A DNA stretch of 64,000 bases. Origin: Aplectana chamaeleonis (taxonomy: Eukaryota > Nematoda > Chromadorea > Rhabditida > Cosmocercidae). Below, piece after piece: positions 1 through 11,304 of this stretch. Both the position numbers and the translations under genes were made by a program. The stretch is from the NCBI GenBank assembly GCA_029168955.1, contig JAPDOI010000021.1, forward strand, positions 1,153,501 to 1,217,500, read 5' to 3'. Every line of letters begins with the position of its first letter. The stretch's first letter is position 1. The notes below the pieces were generated by a model. The model saw only the letters and a list, made by a program, of their open reading frames with translations, searched no databases and was not told the DNA's origin.

Positions 1-2887
1 TTCTGCGCACGCCCATTTGGGTCCCGCACACTTTCCACGGCGTCCGGCGCACTCCCACTTGGGTCCCGCACGCTTTCTACGGCGTGTGGCGCACTCTCAT
101 TTGGGTACCGCACACTTTCTACGGCGTGCGGCGCACTCTCACTTGAGCCCCGCACACTTTATACGGCGTCCGGCGCACTCCCACGTGGGTCCCGCACACT
201 ATACGGCGTCCGGCGCACTCCCACGTGGGTCCCGCACACTTTCTACGGCGTCCGGCGCACTCTCATTTAGGTCACACACACTTTCTACGGCGTTCTGCGC
301 ACACCCATTTGGGTCCCGCACACTTTCTACGGCGTCCGGCGCACTCCCACGTGGGTCCCGCACACTTTCTACGGCGTCCGGCGCACTCTCATTTAGGTCC
401 CATACACTTTCTACGGCGTTCTGCGCACACCCATTTGGGTCCCGCACACTTTCTACGGCGTCCGGCGCACTCCCACTTGGGTCTTGCACACTTTCTAGGG
501 CGTTCTGCGCACTCCCACGTGGGTCCCGCACACTTTCTGCGGCGTTCTGCGCACGCCCATTTTCGTCCCGCACACTTTATACGGCGTCCGGCGCACTCCC
601 ACTTGGGTCCCGCACGCTTTCTACGGCGTGTGGCGCACTCTCATTTGGGTCCCGCACACTTTCTACGTCGCCCGGCGCACTCCCACTTGAGTTCCGCACA
701 CTTTATACGGCGTCCGGCGCACTCCCACGTGGGTCCCGCACACTTTCTACGGCGTCCGGCGCACTCCCACGTGGGTCCCGCAAACTTTATACGGCGTCCG
801 GCGCACTCCCACTTGAGCCCCGCACACTTTATACGGCGTCCGGCGCACTCCCACGTGAGTCCCGCACACTATACGGCGTCCGGCGCACTCCCACGTGGGT
901 CCCGCACACTTTCTACGGCGTCCGGCGCACTCTCATTTAGGTCACACACACTTTCTACGGCGTTCTGCGCACACCCATTTGGGTCCCGCACACTTTCTAC
1001 GGCGTCCGGCGCACTCCCACTTGGGTCCCGCACACTTCCTACGGCGTCCGGCGCACTCCCACGTGGGTACCGCACACTTTTTACGGCGTCCGGCGCACTC
1101 TCATTTAGGTCCCATACACTTTCTACGGCGTTCTGCGCACACCCATTTGGGTCCCGCACACTTTCTACGGCGTCCGGCGCACTCCCACTTGGGTCTTGCA
1201 CACTTTCTAGGGCGTTCTGCGCACTCCCACGTGGGTCCCGCACACTTTCTGCGGCGTTCTGCGCACGCCCATTTTCGTCCCGCACACTTTATACGGCGTC
1301 CGGCGCACTCCCACTTGGGTCCCGCACGCTTTCCACGGCGTCCGGCGCACTCCCACTTGGGTCCCGCACGCTTTCTACGGCGTGTGGCGCACTCTCATTT
1401 GGGTACCGCACACTTTCTACGGCGTCCGGCGCACTCTCACTTGAGCCCCGCACACTTTATACGGCGTCCGGCGCACTCCCACGTGGGTCCCGCACACTAT
1501 ACGGCGTCCGGCGCACTCCCACGTGGGTCCCGCACACTTTCTACGGCGTCCGGCGCACTCTCATTTAGGTCACACACACTTTCTACGGCGTTCTGCGCAC
1601 ACCCATTTGGGTCCCGCACACTTTCTACGGCGTCCGGCGCACTCCCACGTGGGTCCCGCACACTTTCTTCGGCGTCCGGCGCACTCTCATTTAGGTCCCA
1701 TACACTTTCTACGGCGTTCTGCGAACACCCATTTGGGTCCCGCACACTTTCTACGGCGTCCGGCGCACTCCCACTTGGGTCTTGCACACTTTCTAGGGCG
1801 TTCTGCGCACTCCCACGTGGGTCCCGCACACTTTCTGCGGCGTTCTGCGCACGCCCATTTTCGTCCCGCACACTTTATACGGCGTCCGGCGCACTCCACT
1901 TGGGTCCCGCACGCTTTCTACGGCGTGTGGCGCACTCTCATTTGGGTCCCGCACACTTTCTACGTCGCCCGGCGCACTCCCACTTGAGTTCCGCACACTT
2001 TATACGGCGTCCGGCGCACTCCCACGTGGGTCCCGCACACTTTCTACGGCGTCCGGCGCACTCCCACGTGGGTCCCGCAAACTTTATACGGCGTCCGGCG
2101 CACTCCCACTTGAGCCCCGCACACTTTATACGGCGTCCGGCGCACTCCCACGTGAGTCCCGCACACTATACGGCGTCCGGCGCACTCCCACGTGGGTCCC
2201 GCACACTTTCTACGGCGTCCGGCGCACTCTCATTTAGGTCACACACACTTTCTACGGCGTTCTGCGCACACCCATTTGGGTCCCGCACACTTTCTACGGC
2301 GTCCGGCGCACTCCCACTTGGGTCCCGCACACTTCCTACGGCGTCCGGCGCACTCCCACGTGGGAACCGCACACTTTCTACGGCGTCCGGCGCACTCTCA
2401 TTTAGGTCCCATACACTTTCTACGGCGTTCTGCGCACACCCATTTGGGTCCCGCACACTTTCTACGGCGTCCGGCGCACTCCCACTTGGGTCTTGCACAC
2501 TTTCTAGGGCGTTCTGCGCACTCCCACGTGGGTCCCGCACACTTTCTGCGGCGTTCTGCGCACGCCCATTTTCGTCCCGCACACTTTATACGGCGTCCGG
2601 CGCACTCCCACGTGGGTCCCGCAAACTTTATACGGCGTCCGGCGCACTCCCACTTGGGTCCCGCACACTTTCTACGGCGTCCGGCGCACTCCCACGTGGG
2701 TCCCGCACACTTTATACGGCGTCCGGCGCACTCCCACTTGGGTCCCGCACACTTTCTACGGCGTTCTGCGCACACCCATTTGGGTCCCACACACTTTCTA
2801 CGGCGTTCTGCGCACACCCATTTGGGTCCCGCACACTTTCTACGGCGTCCGGCGCACTCCCACTTGGGTCCCACCCACTTTCCTTGG
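1..2887 (+). repeat. Satellite A array 1 (42-bp monomers, ~670-bp higher-order repeat)
   Basis: The monomer is 42 bp and contains the blocks GGTCCCGCACACTTTCTACG, GCGTCCGGCGCACTCCCACT and variants. A diagnostic monomer with a 2-bp deletion (CACTATACGG) recurs at about 191, 861, 1489 and 2158, giving spacings of 670, 628 and 669 bp. These equal 16x42-2, 15x42-2 and 16x42-3, so a higher-order unit of 15-16 monomers has been amplified. Long open frames occur on both strands because 42 is divisible by three and the monomer lacks stops in several frames; I see nothing supporting a protein. Confidence 0.95.
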
Positions 2888-3070
2888 GGGTGGTGGCCGT
2901 CGTGTATCAACACTCCTGAGGAGGCTGGAGAAACGGGGGAGGAGTGAGGATCCTGATTGGACGCAACAGCCGGGGGGCGGGGCTAACCGTGTTGCGTCCA
3001 ATCAGGAACCTCGCTCCTCCCCCGTTTCTCCCGCCTCCTCAGTAGTGTTGATACACGATGGCCACCACCC
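2888..3070. mobile_element. Foldback/MITE inserted in satellite A
   Basis: Two ~80-bp arms (2888-2967 and 2991-3070) are near-perfect inverted copies around a GC-rich 23-bp spacer. Each arm starts GGGTGGTGGCC and ends at GATTGGACGCAAC. Satellite A resumes immediately at 3071 with CTTTCTACGGCG, so the element interrupts the array. There is no coding capacity. A clear target-site duplication is not certain. Confidence 0.85.
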
Positions 3071-3128
3071 TTTCTACGGCGTTCTGCGCACACCCATTTG
3101 GGTCCCACACACTTTCTACGGCGTTCTG
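3071..3128 (+). repeat. Satellite A terminal fragment
   Basis: Little more than one monomer of the 42-bp satellite lies between the foldback element and the conserved border sequence, ending in TTCTACGGCGTTCTG. Confidence 0.85.
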
Positions 3129-3297
3129 TGGCGCACTTCTGATTCACACCGTGCGGCGTTCCAAAAAGTACTTCCAAGATCCCGCCGTATTGATTGAAGC
3201 GTTGCCCCGCCAAATCCTGAGCAAAAGCCTATCAGTAACGGTGTTTATTTCACTAGTTCATTTTTACGAATAAGTAAACGTCGGATGGTTTATAATA
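3129..3297 (+). repeat. Satellite A border repeat, copy 1
   Basis: About 169 bp (GGCGCACTTCTGATTCACAC through GGATGGTTTATAATA) recurs almost unchanged at 35057-35226, again directly after satellite A. The border therefore belongs to the same repeat family as the satellite, which suggests that the satellite is an internal part of a larger dispersed element. Confidence 0.85.
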
Positions 3298-3636
3298 AAA
3301 CCAGCGGCGTCGGCCGGCTGACGCCGACCTCTGCCGCTGGGGTCCGGCTACGCCTGCCCAATTAAGTACAAGGCGAATGAATCGAACTCCGCTGATTCTA
3401 TGTGAGATGGCGTTCGAAGTTCTCATGCTTGCCGGCTATCGCCGGCCTCTGTTGCTGGAGTACGGTTGCGCCAGCCCATGAGCTGGTTTCGACGAAAACG
3501 CTCGAGCAATCAGAAATTACAAACCATTTCAAACCTTGCAAACCCTGCTAACCTCCTTTCTTATGCAGTTGCACACCGACCCTTCCTTAGCTTTAAGAGG
3601 TCCTAAAGTGGTAGTTCATTTATATTCAATTTCTGA
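3298..3636. repeat. GC-rich imperfect dispersed repeats
   Basis: Two imperfect copies of a motif family containing GCCGGCT, CTCTGCCGCTGG and CGCCTGCCC lie here near 3310-3360 and 3430-3480. Weaker relatives occur near 5015-5060 and 12450-12490, just upstream of MITE ends. No gene was recognised. Confidence 0.5.
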
Positions 3637-4556
3637 AAGTTGGGCTCCGCAGAAAAGGTCAAGGATTTGGCATTGCTCTAAAATGTCGTGAAATTGTTCC
3701 ATTAGATTTGGCTATCAAAGTGATTTCCTAAATGTAGTGAAATTGTGTAATTGATTTCTGAAAGTTGGGCTCCGCAGAAAAGGTCAAGGATTTGGCATTG
3801 CTCCTAAATGTCGTGAAATTGTCTTATTGGATTTGGCTCTCAACTTGATTTTTCAAATGTAGTGAAATTGTCGAATTGATTTGGCTGTGATGATACTATA
3901 TGCAGATAACATAATCATTAAATGTAGTGAAATTGTTGCAAACGGATTTGGCAGGAGCTCTATGAATTATCACAGTCAAATCACGCGTCAGAAGGGGTTT
4001 TCCTTGGAGCGCATATTGAATCGAATGAGAACAGGAATAAACCTAGCAGCAAAACGTTTCTATACAATGCGAACCGTGAAAGCGTTGAGGACACGAAGAC
4101 ATAGTCAGTAGCGAGTAAATTGCGTTAGATTTCGTTTTCATGAATTTTATCTCATCGGTGAGGGAAGGTCTGGTACCTGAAAAGGCCACACTTAAAAGGC
4201 AGAATAGCATTTGGAAACCTTAATTCTAGCCCATAAGGCCACGTTTAGTTCAGCATTGTTGATTGAGGATTATTATTTTTTTCTTTTTGTCTTCATTCGC
4301 TCGCCAGAGGACCTTCTGACCCATGATTTGACTGTGATAATTGATAGAGCTCCTGCCAAATCCGTTTGCAACAATTTCACTACATTTAATGATTATGTTA
4401 TCTGCATATAGTATCATCACAGCCAAATCAATTCGACAATTTCACTACATTTGAAAAATCAAGTTGAGAGCCAAATCCAATAGGACAATTTCACGACATT
4501 TAGGAGCAATGCCAAATCCTTGACCTTTTCTGCGGAGCCCAACTTTCAGAAATTTC
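3637..4556. mobile_element. Foldback element, long-TIR family FB-A
   Basis: Arms of ~240 bp (about 3755-3994 and 4313-4552) are inverted copies around a ~320-bp centre. The left side carries an extra partial duplicate of its outer ~110 bp (3637-3750). The arms contain repeated GTAGTGAAATTGT motifs and the AAAGTTGGGCTCCGCAG end. Related elements lie at 11302-11985 and 16436-17119. The short frames inside are chance. Confidence 0.8.
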
Positions 4557-5068
4557 ACAACTTTTTACAAGGGTTTCCCTTCTACAATATCGTCAAGCTC
4601 TAAAAGGCAAGTTGTTTTTCTTTGAAACATAGTGGTAGAAATGAAGAAACAGCTGCTAGGATTGCAAGATAATAGTTGCAACGCGGCTTCCTACAGACAA
4701 GATACAAGGCATATACTTTTTGAATTTAAAAGTCGAGAAAATGAAGAAATGAGTTTTAAAATGACCCAATTGTACAGGGTTGGGGCACAATCCTAGACGG
4801 GGGAGAGGGGGGCACCCACCATTCAAGACAGAAGCGAAATGAACCACCGATTGGTAAGGCTACCAGTCGGAGTATTCTCATCAAGTTTCTATAAAAACAA
4901 TGATTGATAGCAGTATCAGACATCTTTTGTCAGAATTTTCCATCATTTCTATGAGTCTTGGGTGGCCTCACCCCGTCTAGGATAGACCCAGGGTCAGTCG
5001 CTCTAGCCAAACTTCGCCGGTTCTTGCTGACGTGGCTCGTCTGCGCCGGCCCATATGTCTGATTCGGA
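4557..5068. repeat. Conserved block downstream of FB-A, copy 1
   Basis: This ~510-bp block recurs at 11986-12500 and 17120-17634, each time between an FB-A foldback and the promoter-like MITE. It encloses the MITE listed at 4783-4989. No coding function was seen. Confidence 0.75.
4783..4989. mobile_element. ~205-bp MITE with CTATCCTAGACGGG ends, copy 1
   Basis: The termini are inverted: a left end with ATCCTAGACGGG and a right end with CCCCGTCTAGGATAGACCC. The interior shares TTCAAGACAGAA and ATAAAAACAATGATTGATAG with copies at 12207-12422, 17341-17556 and 44188-44393. Confidence 0.75.
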
Positions 5069-5084
5069 ACAAGAACGATAGTTA

Positions 5085-5510
5085 AATACATCGTACGCGC
5101 AGAAAACCGTATATTATTTTTTCATGTTTTTGCGTAGCTTGGCCCTCTAGTGAACGAAAATGTTGAAGGGGCCCATGAAAAACCTTCATTCTTCTTTTCA
5201 ACTCCCTTCTTCATTAAAGAAAAGTCAATCGGAACACATTGTAAATACGAATTTGAATTTTGCGCCAAAATCATTTTCAGAGTTTTTTGCATGTGGAGTT
5301 CGTGCCGTAACTATTTTTCCTGTTGTCTTACGGTCGCACCAACATTCTAGGAAAAAGTGCTAGATGACTGGTGAGAATTGGTGGCGGATATTAATCTTTG
5401 ACGCCTTCCAACCTCATCGTCCAACATTTTTGACGCGCCAAAGTTTACCAGTGTGGTCTACCGGGCTCAATCATAAAATTGAGCCTGAAAATGGAAATTG
5501 ATTTCCAGCA
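5085..5510. mobile_element. Insertion splitting the first promoter-like MITE
   Basis: MITE sequence ACAAGAACGATAGTTAA begins at 5069 and stops, and GAACGATAGTTAAGTGCGC starts again at ~5512, so ~430 bp has been inserted. Part of the insert (from GCAGAAAACCGTA through the GTAGCTTGGCC region) is similar to 52255-52540, which supports a dispersed element. Confidence 0.55.
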
Positions 5511-5827
5511 CGAACGATAGTTAAGTGCGCTAGAAGAGGACTACCGTAACCTTAGGAATGATGTTATTCGGCTCTCTTAAACAAATTTGATGATACCCAA
5601 TTGATCAATGATAAAGATAAAAGAAGTGAAGAGCGGTGTGTCTTCATTAACACACCGTCCTTCTCCAGAGGTCAGCAGTTGAGGATCTGCCTGGACTACA
5701 AGCAGAAAAACAACACCAGCGGTAGTGAAGATGTAGCGAATTCGGAGTCAGAACTTAGAAAATTTTAGAGCCAACCCGAGTGAGATTACAATAGCCTTGT
5801 TCTGGCGCAATTGCCTATCGCTCTTGT
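5511..5827 (+). mobile_element. Promoter-like MITE, cassette 1 head
   Basis: The inverted termini are CGAACGATAGTTAAGTGCGC on the left and a degenerate GGCGCAATTGCCTATCGC on the right. The 9-bp sequence TGATTCGGA before the outer left end (5060-5068) matches TGGTTCGGA after the right end (5828-5836), a target duplication typical in length of Mutator-like elements. The interior has a degraded TATA (AGATAAAAG) and GAGCGGTGTGTCTTCATT followed by a complementary CACACCG. Satellite B starts ~45 bp downstream. Confidence 0.75.
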
Positions 5828-8761
5828 TGGTTCGGAGGCATGACTTGCATACGGTGTCCTGGACATTAAACGGAGGTCCTGCGCACGTCCTTTGATGTTC
5901 TGCACACTCCTACTAAGGTCTTGCACACGATCCATGATGTCCTGCACACCCCTACTGAGGTCCTGCACAGGTCCCATGATGTCCTGCACACCCCTTCTGG
6001 GGTCCTGCACACGTCCCATGATGTCCTGCCCACTTCTACTACGGTCCTGCACACGTACAATGATGTCCTGCACACCCCTACTGAGGTCCTGCACAGGTCC
6101 CATGGTGTCCTGCACACTCCTACTAAGGTCTTGCACACGATCCATGATGTCCTGCACACCCCTACTGAGGTCCTGCACAGGTCCCATGATGTCCTGCACA
6201 CCCCTTCTGGGGTCCTGCACACGTCCCATGATGTCCTGCCCACTTATACTACGGTCCTGCACACGTACAATGATGTCCTGCACACTCCTACTGAGGTCCT
6301 GCACAGGTCCCATGGTGTCCTGCACACTCCTACTAAGGTCTTGCTTACGATCCATGATGTCCTGCACACTCCTACTGAGGTCCTGCACAGGTCCCATGAT
6401 GTCCTGCACACTCCTACTGAGGTCCTGCACAGGTCCCATGATGTCCTGCACACTCCTACTAAGGTCTTGCACACGTTCCATGATGTCCTGCACACTCCTA
6501 CTGAGGTCCTGCACAGGTCCCATGATGTCCTGCACACTCCTACTAAGGTCTTGCACACGTTCCATGATGTCCTGCACACTCCTACTGAGGTCCTGCACAG
6601 GTCCCATGATGTTCTGCACACTCCTACTAAGGTCTTGCACACGTTCCATGATGTCCTGCACACCCCTACTGAGGTCCTGCACAGGTCCCATGATGTCCTG
6701 CACACCCCTTCTGGGGTCCTGCACACGTCCCATGATGTCCTGCCCACTTCTACTACGGTCCTGCACACGTAAAATGATGTCCTGCACACTCCTACTGAGG
6801 TCCTGCACAGGTCCCATGATGTCCTGCACACTCCTACTAAGGTCTTGCACACGTTCCATGATGTCCTGCACACCCCTACTGAGGTCCTGCACAGGTCCCA
6901 TGATGTCCTGCACACCCCTTCTGGGGTCCTGCACACGTCCCATGATGTCCTGCCCACTTCTACTACGGTCCTGCACACGTACAATGATGTCCTGCACACT
7001 CCTACTGAGGTCCTGCACAGGTCCCATGATGTCCTGCACACTCCTACTGAGGTCCTGCGCAGGTCCCATGATGTCCTGCACACTCCTACTAAGGTCTTGC
7101 ACACGTTCCATGATGTCCTGCACACTCCTACTGAGGTCCTGCACAGGTCCCATGATGTCCTGCACACTCCTACTAAGGTCTTGCACACGTTCCATGATGT
7201 CCTGCACACTCCTACTAAGGTCTTGCACACGTTCCATGATGTCCTGCACACTCCTACTGAGGTCCTGCACAGGTCCCATGATGTCCTGCACACTCCTACT
7301 AAGGTCTTGCACACGTTCCATGATGTCCTGCACACTCCTACTGAGGTCCTGCACAGGTCCCATGATGTCCTGCACACTCCTACTAAGGTCTTGCACACGT
7401 TCCATGATGTCCTGCACACCCCTACTGAGGTCCTGCACAGGTCCCATGATGTCCTGCACACCCCTTCTGGGGTCCTGCTCACGTCCCATGATGTCCTGCC
7501 CACTTCTACTACGGTCCTGCACACGTACAATGATGTCCTGCACACCCCTACTGAGGTCCTGCACAGGTCCCATGATGTCCTGCACACCCCTTCTGGGGTC
7601 CTGCACACGTCCCATGATGTCCTGCCCACTTCTACTACGGTCCTGCACACGTACAATGATGTCCTGCACACCCCTACTGAGGTCCTGCACAGGTCCCATG
7701 ATGTCCTGCACACCCCTACTGAGGTCCTGCACACATTCTACGACGTCCTGCACACCCCTACTGGGGTCCTGCACACGTCCCATGATGTCCTGTCCACTCC
7801 TACTACGGTCCTGCACACGTACAATGATGTCCTGCACACCCCTACTGAGGTCCTGCACAGGTCCCATGATGTCCTGCACACCCCTTCTGGGGTCCTGCAC
7901 ACGTCCCATGATGTCCTGCCCACTTCTACTACGGTCCTGCACACGTACAATGATGTCCTGCACACCCCTACTGAGGTCCTGCACAGGTCCCATGGTGTCC
8001 TGCACACTCCTACTAAGGTCTTGCACACGTTCCATGATGTCCTGCACACTCCTACTGAGGTCCTGCACAGGTCCCATGATGTCCTGCACACTCCTACTAA
8101 GGTCTTGCACACGTTCCATGATGTCCTGCACACTCCTACTGAGGTCCTGCACAGGTCCCATGATGTCCTGCACACTCCTACTAAGGTCTTGCACACGTTC
8201 CATGATGTCCTGCACACTCCTACTGAGGTCCTGCACAGGTCCCATGATGTCCTGCACACTCCTACTAAGGTCTTGCACACGTTCCATGATGTCCTGCATA
8301 CCCCTACTGAGGTCCTGCACAGGTCCCATGATGTCCTGCACACCCCTTCTGGGGTCCTGCTCACGTCCCATGATGTCCTGCCCACTTCTACTACGGTCCT
8401 GCACACGTACAATGATGTCCTGCACACTCCTACTGAGGTCCTGCACAGGTCCCATGATGTCCTGCACACTCCTACTAAGGTCTTGCACACGTTCCATGAT
8501 GTCCTGCACACCCCTACTGAGGTCCTGCACAGGTCCCATGATGTCCTGCACACCCCTTCTGGGGTCCTGCACACGTCCCATGATGTCCTGCCCACTTCTA
8601 CTACGGTCCTGCACACGTACAATGATGTCCTGCACACCCCTACTGAGGTCCTGCACAGGTCCCATGGTGTCCTGCACACTCCTACTAAGGTCTTGCACAC
8701 GATCCATGATGTCCTGCACACCCCTACTGAGGTCCTGCACAGGTCCCATGATGTCCTGCAC
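5786..8761 (-). other. 991-codon antisense open frame with heptad repeats (probably not a gene)
   Basis: The antisense translation of satellite B repeats the 14-residue unit VQDLSRSVQDIMER and variants. These are two exact heptads with V at position a and L or I at position d, the pattern of a parallel coiled coil. The frame ends outside the array in the MITE (…RTPYASHASEPTRAIGN…). Competing open frames on the same DNA, no splice or promoter evidence on this strand, and loss of the frame beyond 8761 argue for a periodicity by-product. It is recorded because the heptad register is so regular. Confidence 0.15.
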
Positions 8762-10611
8762 ACCCTTCTGGGGTCCTGCACACGTCCCATGATGTCCTGC
8801 CCACTTATACTACGGTCCTGCACACGTACAATGATGTCCTGCACACTTCCTGCTACTGAGGTCCTGCACAGGTCCCATGGTGTCCTGCACACTCCTACTA
8901 AGGTCTTGCTTACGATCCATGATGTCCTGCACACTCCTACTGAGGTCCTGCACAGGTCCCATGATGTCCTGCACACTCCTACTGAGGTCCTGCACAGGTC
9001 CCATGATGTCCTGCACACTCCTACTAAGGTCTTGCACACGTTCCATGATGTCCTGCACACTCCTACTGAGGTCCTGCACAGGTCCCATGATGTCCTGCAC
9101 ACTCCTACTAAGGTCTTGCACACGTTCCATGATGTCCTGCACACTCCTACTGAGGTCCTGCGCACATTCTACGACGTCCTGCACACCCCTACTGGGGTCC
9201 TGCACACGTCCCATGATGTCCTGTCCACTCCTACTACGGTCCTGCACACGTTTCATGATGTCCTGCACACTCCTACTGAGGTCCTGCACAGGTCCCATGA
9301 TGTCCTGCACACTCCTACTAAGGTCTTGCACACGTTCCATGATGTCCTGCACACTCCTACTGAGGTCCCGCACACATTCTACGGCGTCCTGCACACCCCT
9401 ACTGGGGTCCTGCACTCGTCCCATGATGTCCTGTCCACTCCTAATACGGTCCTGCACACGTTCCATGATGTCCTGCACACTCCTACTGAGGTCCTGCACA
9501 GGTCCCATGATGTCCTGCACACTCCTACTAAGGTCTTGCACACGATCCATGATGTCCTGCACACTCCTACTGAGGTCCTGCACAGGTCCCAGGATGTCCT
9601 GCACACTCCTACTGAGGTCCTGCACAGGTCCCATGATGTCCTGCACACTCCTACTAAGGTCTTGCACACGTTCCATGATGTCCTGCACACTCCTACTGAG
9701 GTCCTGCACAGGTCCCATGATGTCCTGCACACTCCTACGAAGGTCTTGCACACGTTCCCTGATGTCCTGCACACTCCTACTGAGGTCCTGCACACATTCT
9801 ACGACGTCCTGCACACCCCTACTGGGGTCCTGCACACGTCCCATGATGTCCTGTCCACTCCTACTACGGTCCTGCACACGTTCCATGATGTCCTGCACAC
9901 TCCTACTGAGGTCCTGCACAGGTCCCATGATGTCCTGCACGCTCCTACTAAGGTCTTGCACACGTTCCATGATGTCCTGCACACTCCTACTGAGGTCCTG
10001 CACAGGTCCCATGATGTCCTGCACACTCCTACTAAGGTCTTGCACACGTTCCATGATGTCCTGCACACTCCTACTGAGGTCCTGCACACATTCTACGACG
10101 TCCTTCCCACCCCTTACTGGGGTCCTGCACACGTCCCATGATGTCCTGTCCACTTCCTACTACGGTCTTGCACACGATCCATGATGTCCTGCACACTCCT
10201 ACTGAGGTCCTGCACAGGTCCCATGATGTCCTGCACACTCCTACTAAGGTCTTGCACACGTTCCATGATGTCCTGCACACGTCCCATGATGTCCTGTCCA
10301 CTCCTAATGCGGTCCTGCACAGGTCCCATGATGTCCTGCACACTCCTACTAAGGTCTTGCACACGTTCCATGATGTCCTGCACACTCCTACTGAGGTCTT
10401 GCACACGTTCCATGATGTCCTGCCCACTCCTACTGAGGTCCTGCACACATTCTACGACGTCCTGCACACCCCTACTGGGGTCCTGCACACGTTCCATGAT
10501 GTCCTGCACACTCCTACTAAGGTCCTGCACACGTTCGATGATGTCCTGCATACTCCTACTGAGGCCCTGCCCACATTCTACGACGTCCTGCACACCCCTA
10601 CTGAGGTCTCA
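5871..10611 (+). repeat. Satellite B array 1 (42-bp monomers, ~113 copies)
   Basis: The 42-bp monomer alternates two half-units of the type GTCCTGCACACTCCTACT and GAGGTCCTGCACAGGTCCC(ATGAT). Several monomer types (AGGTCCCATGATG, ACGTTCCATGATG, ACGTACAATGATG, ACATTCTACGACG) are mixed in recurring orders, so local higher-order structure exists. The period keeps two frames open on each strand, with frames of 966-1098 codons on + and 991 codons on -. Non-triplet changes are rare before ~8770. Most likely non-coding satellite. Confidence 0.95.
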
Positions 10612-10987
10612 CATAGTCAACCGACACTTCAGCACATCCTGCGACGCCTTCTTATCGATGGTGCGCTTTGAAAGAATACGCGCCGCGGTCAAGTACATCA
10701 ACCCGCACAGCGTCCTCTTCCGAGCCGGACGTTCAAAGTACACCACCCTGGAGAGCAAGGTGTTTATATGGAGTCTAAGAAAACAATGACTGATAACGAA
10801 AAACCCACCATTCTCATAAACTATTCTTGAGAGGCCGGTTTTCGAGTTTCAAACGCCCGTTAGGGGCCCAGAAGTCATTATGGTGAGTTCTGACAATTAT
10901 TTTCGTCATTCCCGTGGCCGATTACCTCTAGTCACAAATTTTCGAGCGATTTGGTCCACGCCTTCCAAAAATGGTTTTCGACGGACG
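10612..10987 (+). repeat. Cassette tail, copy 1
   Basis: This conserved segment follows the last satellite monomer and begins TCTCACATAGTCAACCGACA. It contains CTTCTTATCGATGGTG, a GTGTTTATATGGAGTCTAAG block and GTGAGTTCTGACAATTATTT. Five further copies occupy the same place in cassettes 2-6. No convincing reading frame is shared by all copies. Confidence 0.9.
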
Positions 10988-11090
10988 GAGGTGGAGGCGG
11001 AGGCGGAGGCGGAGGCGGAGGCGGAGGCGGAGGCGGAGGCGGAGGCGGAGGCGGAGGCGGAGGCGGAGGCGGAGGCGGAGGCGGTGGTGG
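10988..11090 (+). repeat. (GGAGGC)n microsatellite, cassette 1
   Basis: About 17 units of a GGAGGC hexamer, ending in GGCGGTGGTGGAG. The G-runs are regularly spaced and could form G-quadruplexes. The frames encoding EA, R or P runs are products of the repeat and not proteins. Confidence 0.95.
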
Positions 11091-11304
11091 AGAACGTTTT
11101 TGCGTACTTTGAGAGGTCATAACTTTAGAAAGCGGGGACCAGTTGGGATGAAAAGTTGCATACATATGTAATTTCTTGCAGCGCGTCGAATAGTGTACAG
11201 CTCATACCTCTGTTGACGGTATGAATAGGTGATCTCATTGTAGGGCATCCGCGCGGGAAGAGATCAAAGCCAAATCCTGGTGAGCGCTTCGCGCTCACCA
11301 CAAT
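11091..11304 (+). repeat. Cassette 3' segment with terminal hairpin, copy 1
   Basis: The segment runs from GAACGTTTTTGCGTACTTTG to a hairpin at 11279-11299 with stem GGTGAGCGC, loop TTC and complementary GCGCTCACC. Sequence identity between unrelated genomic copies ends just after this hairpin plus CACAA, so it behaves like the terminus of a mobile element. Confidence 0.8.

Noticed and set aside
225..2919. Long + strand frames (447-674 codons) of the MGPAHFLRRPAHSH type
   Set aside because: They are translations of the 42-bp satellite. The same DNA is open in other frames and on the other strand, and no gene structure is visible.
5892..10184. 966- and 1098-codon + strand frames over satellite B
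   Set aside because: The monomer has no stop in these frames and a triplet period; two competing + frames are equally long.
5871..10611. CRISPR array
   Set aside because: Monomers are contiguous with no unique spacers, and the genome is eukaryotic.
10603..10789. Conserved protein in the cassette tails (frame around FERIRAAVKYIN)
   Set aside because: The frame is not kept in all six tails; other copies shift or change residues without a coding pattern.
11279..11299. Rho-independent terminator
   Set aside because: The hairpin lacks a following U-run, the organism is eukaryotic, and the hairpin marks repeat ends instead.
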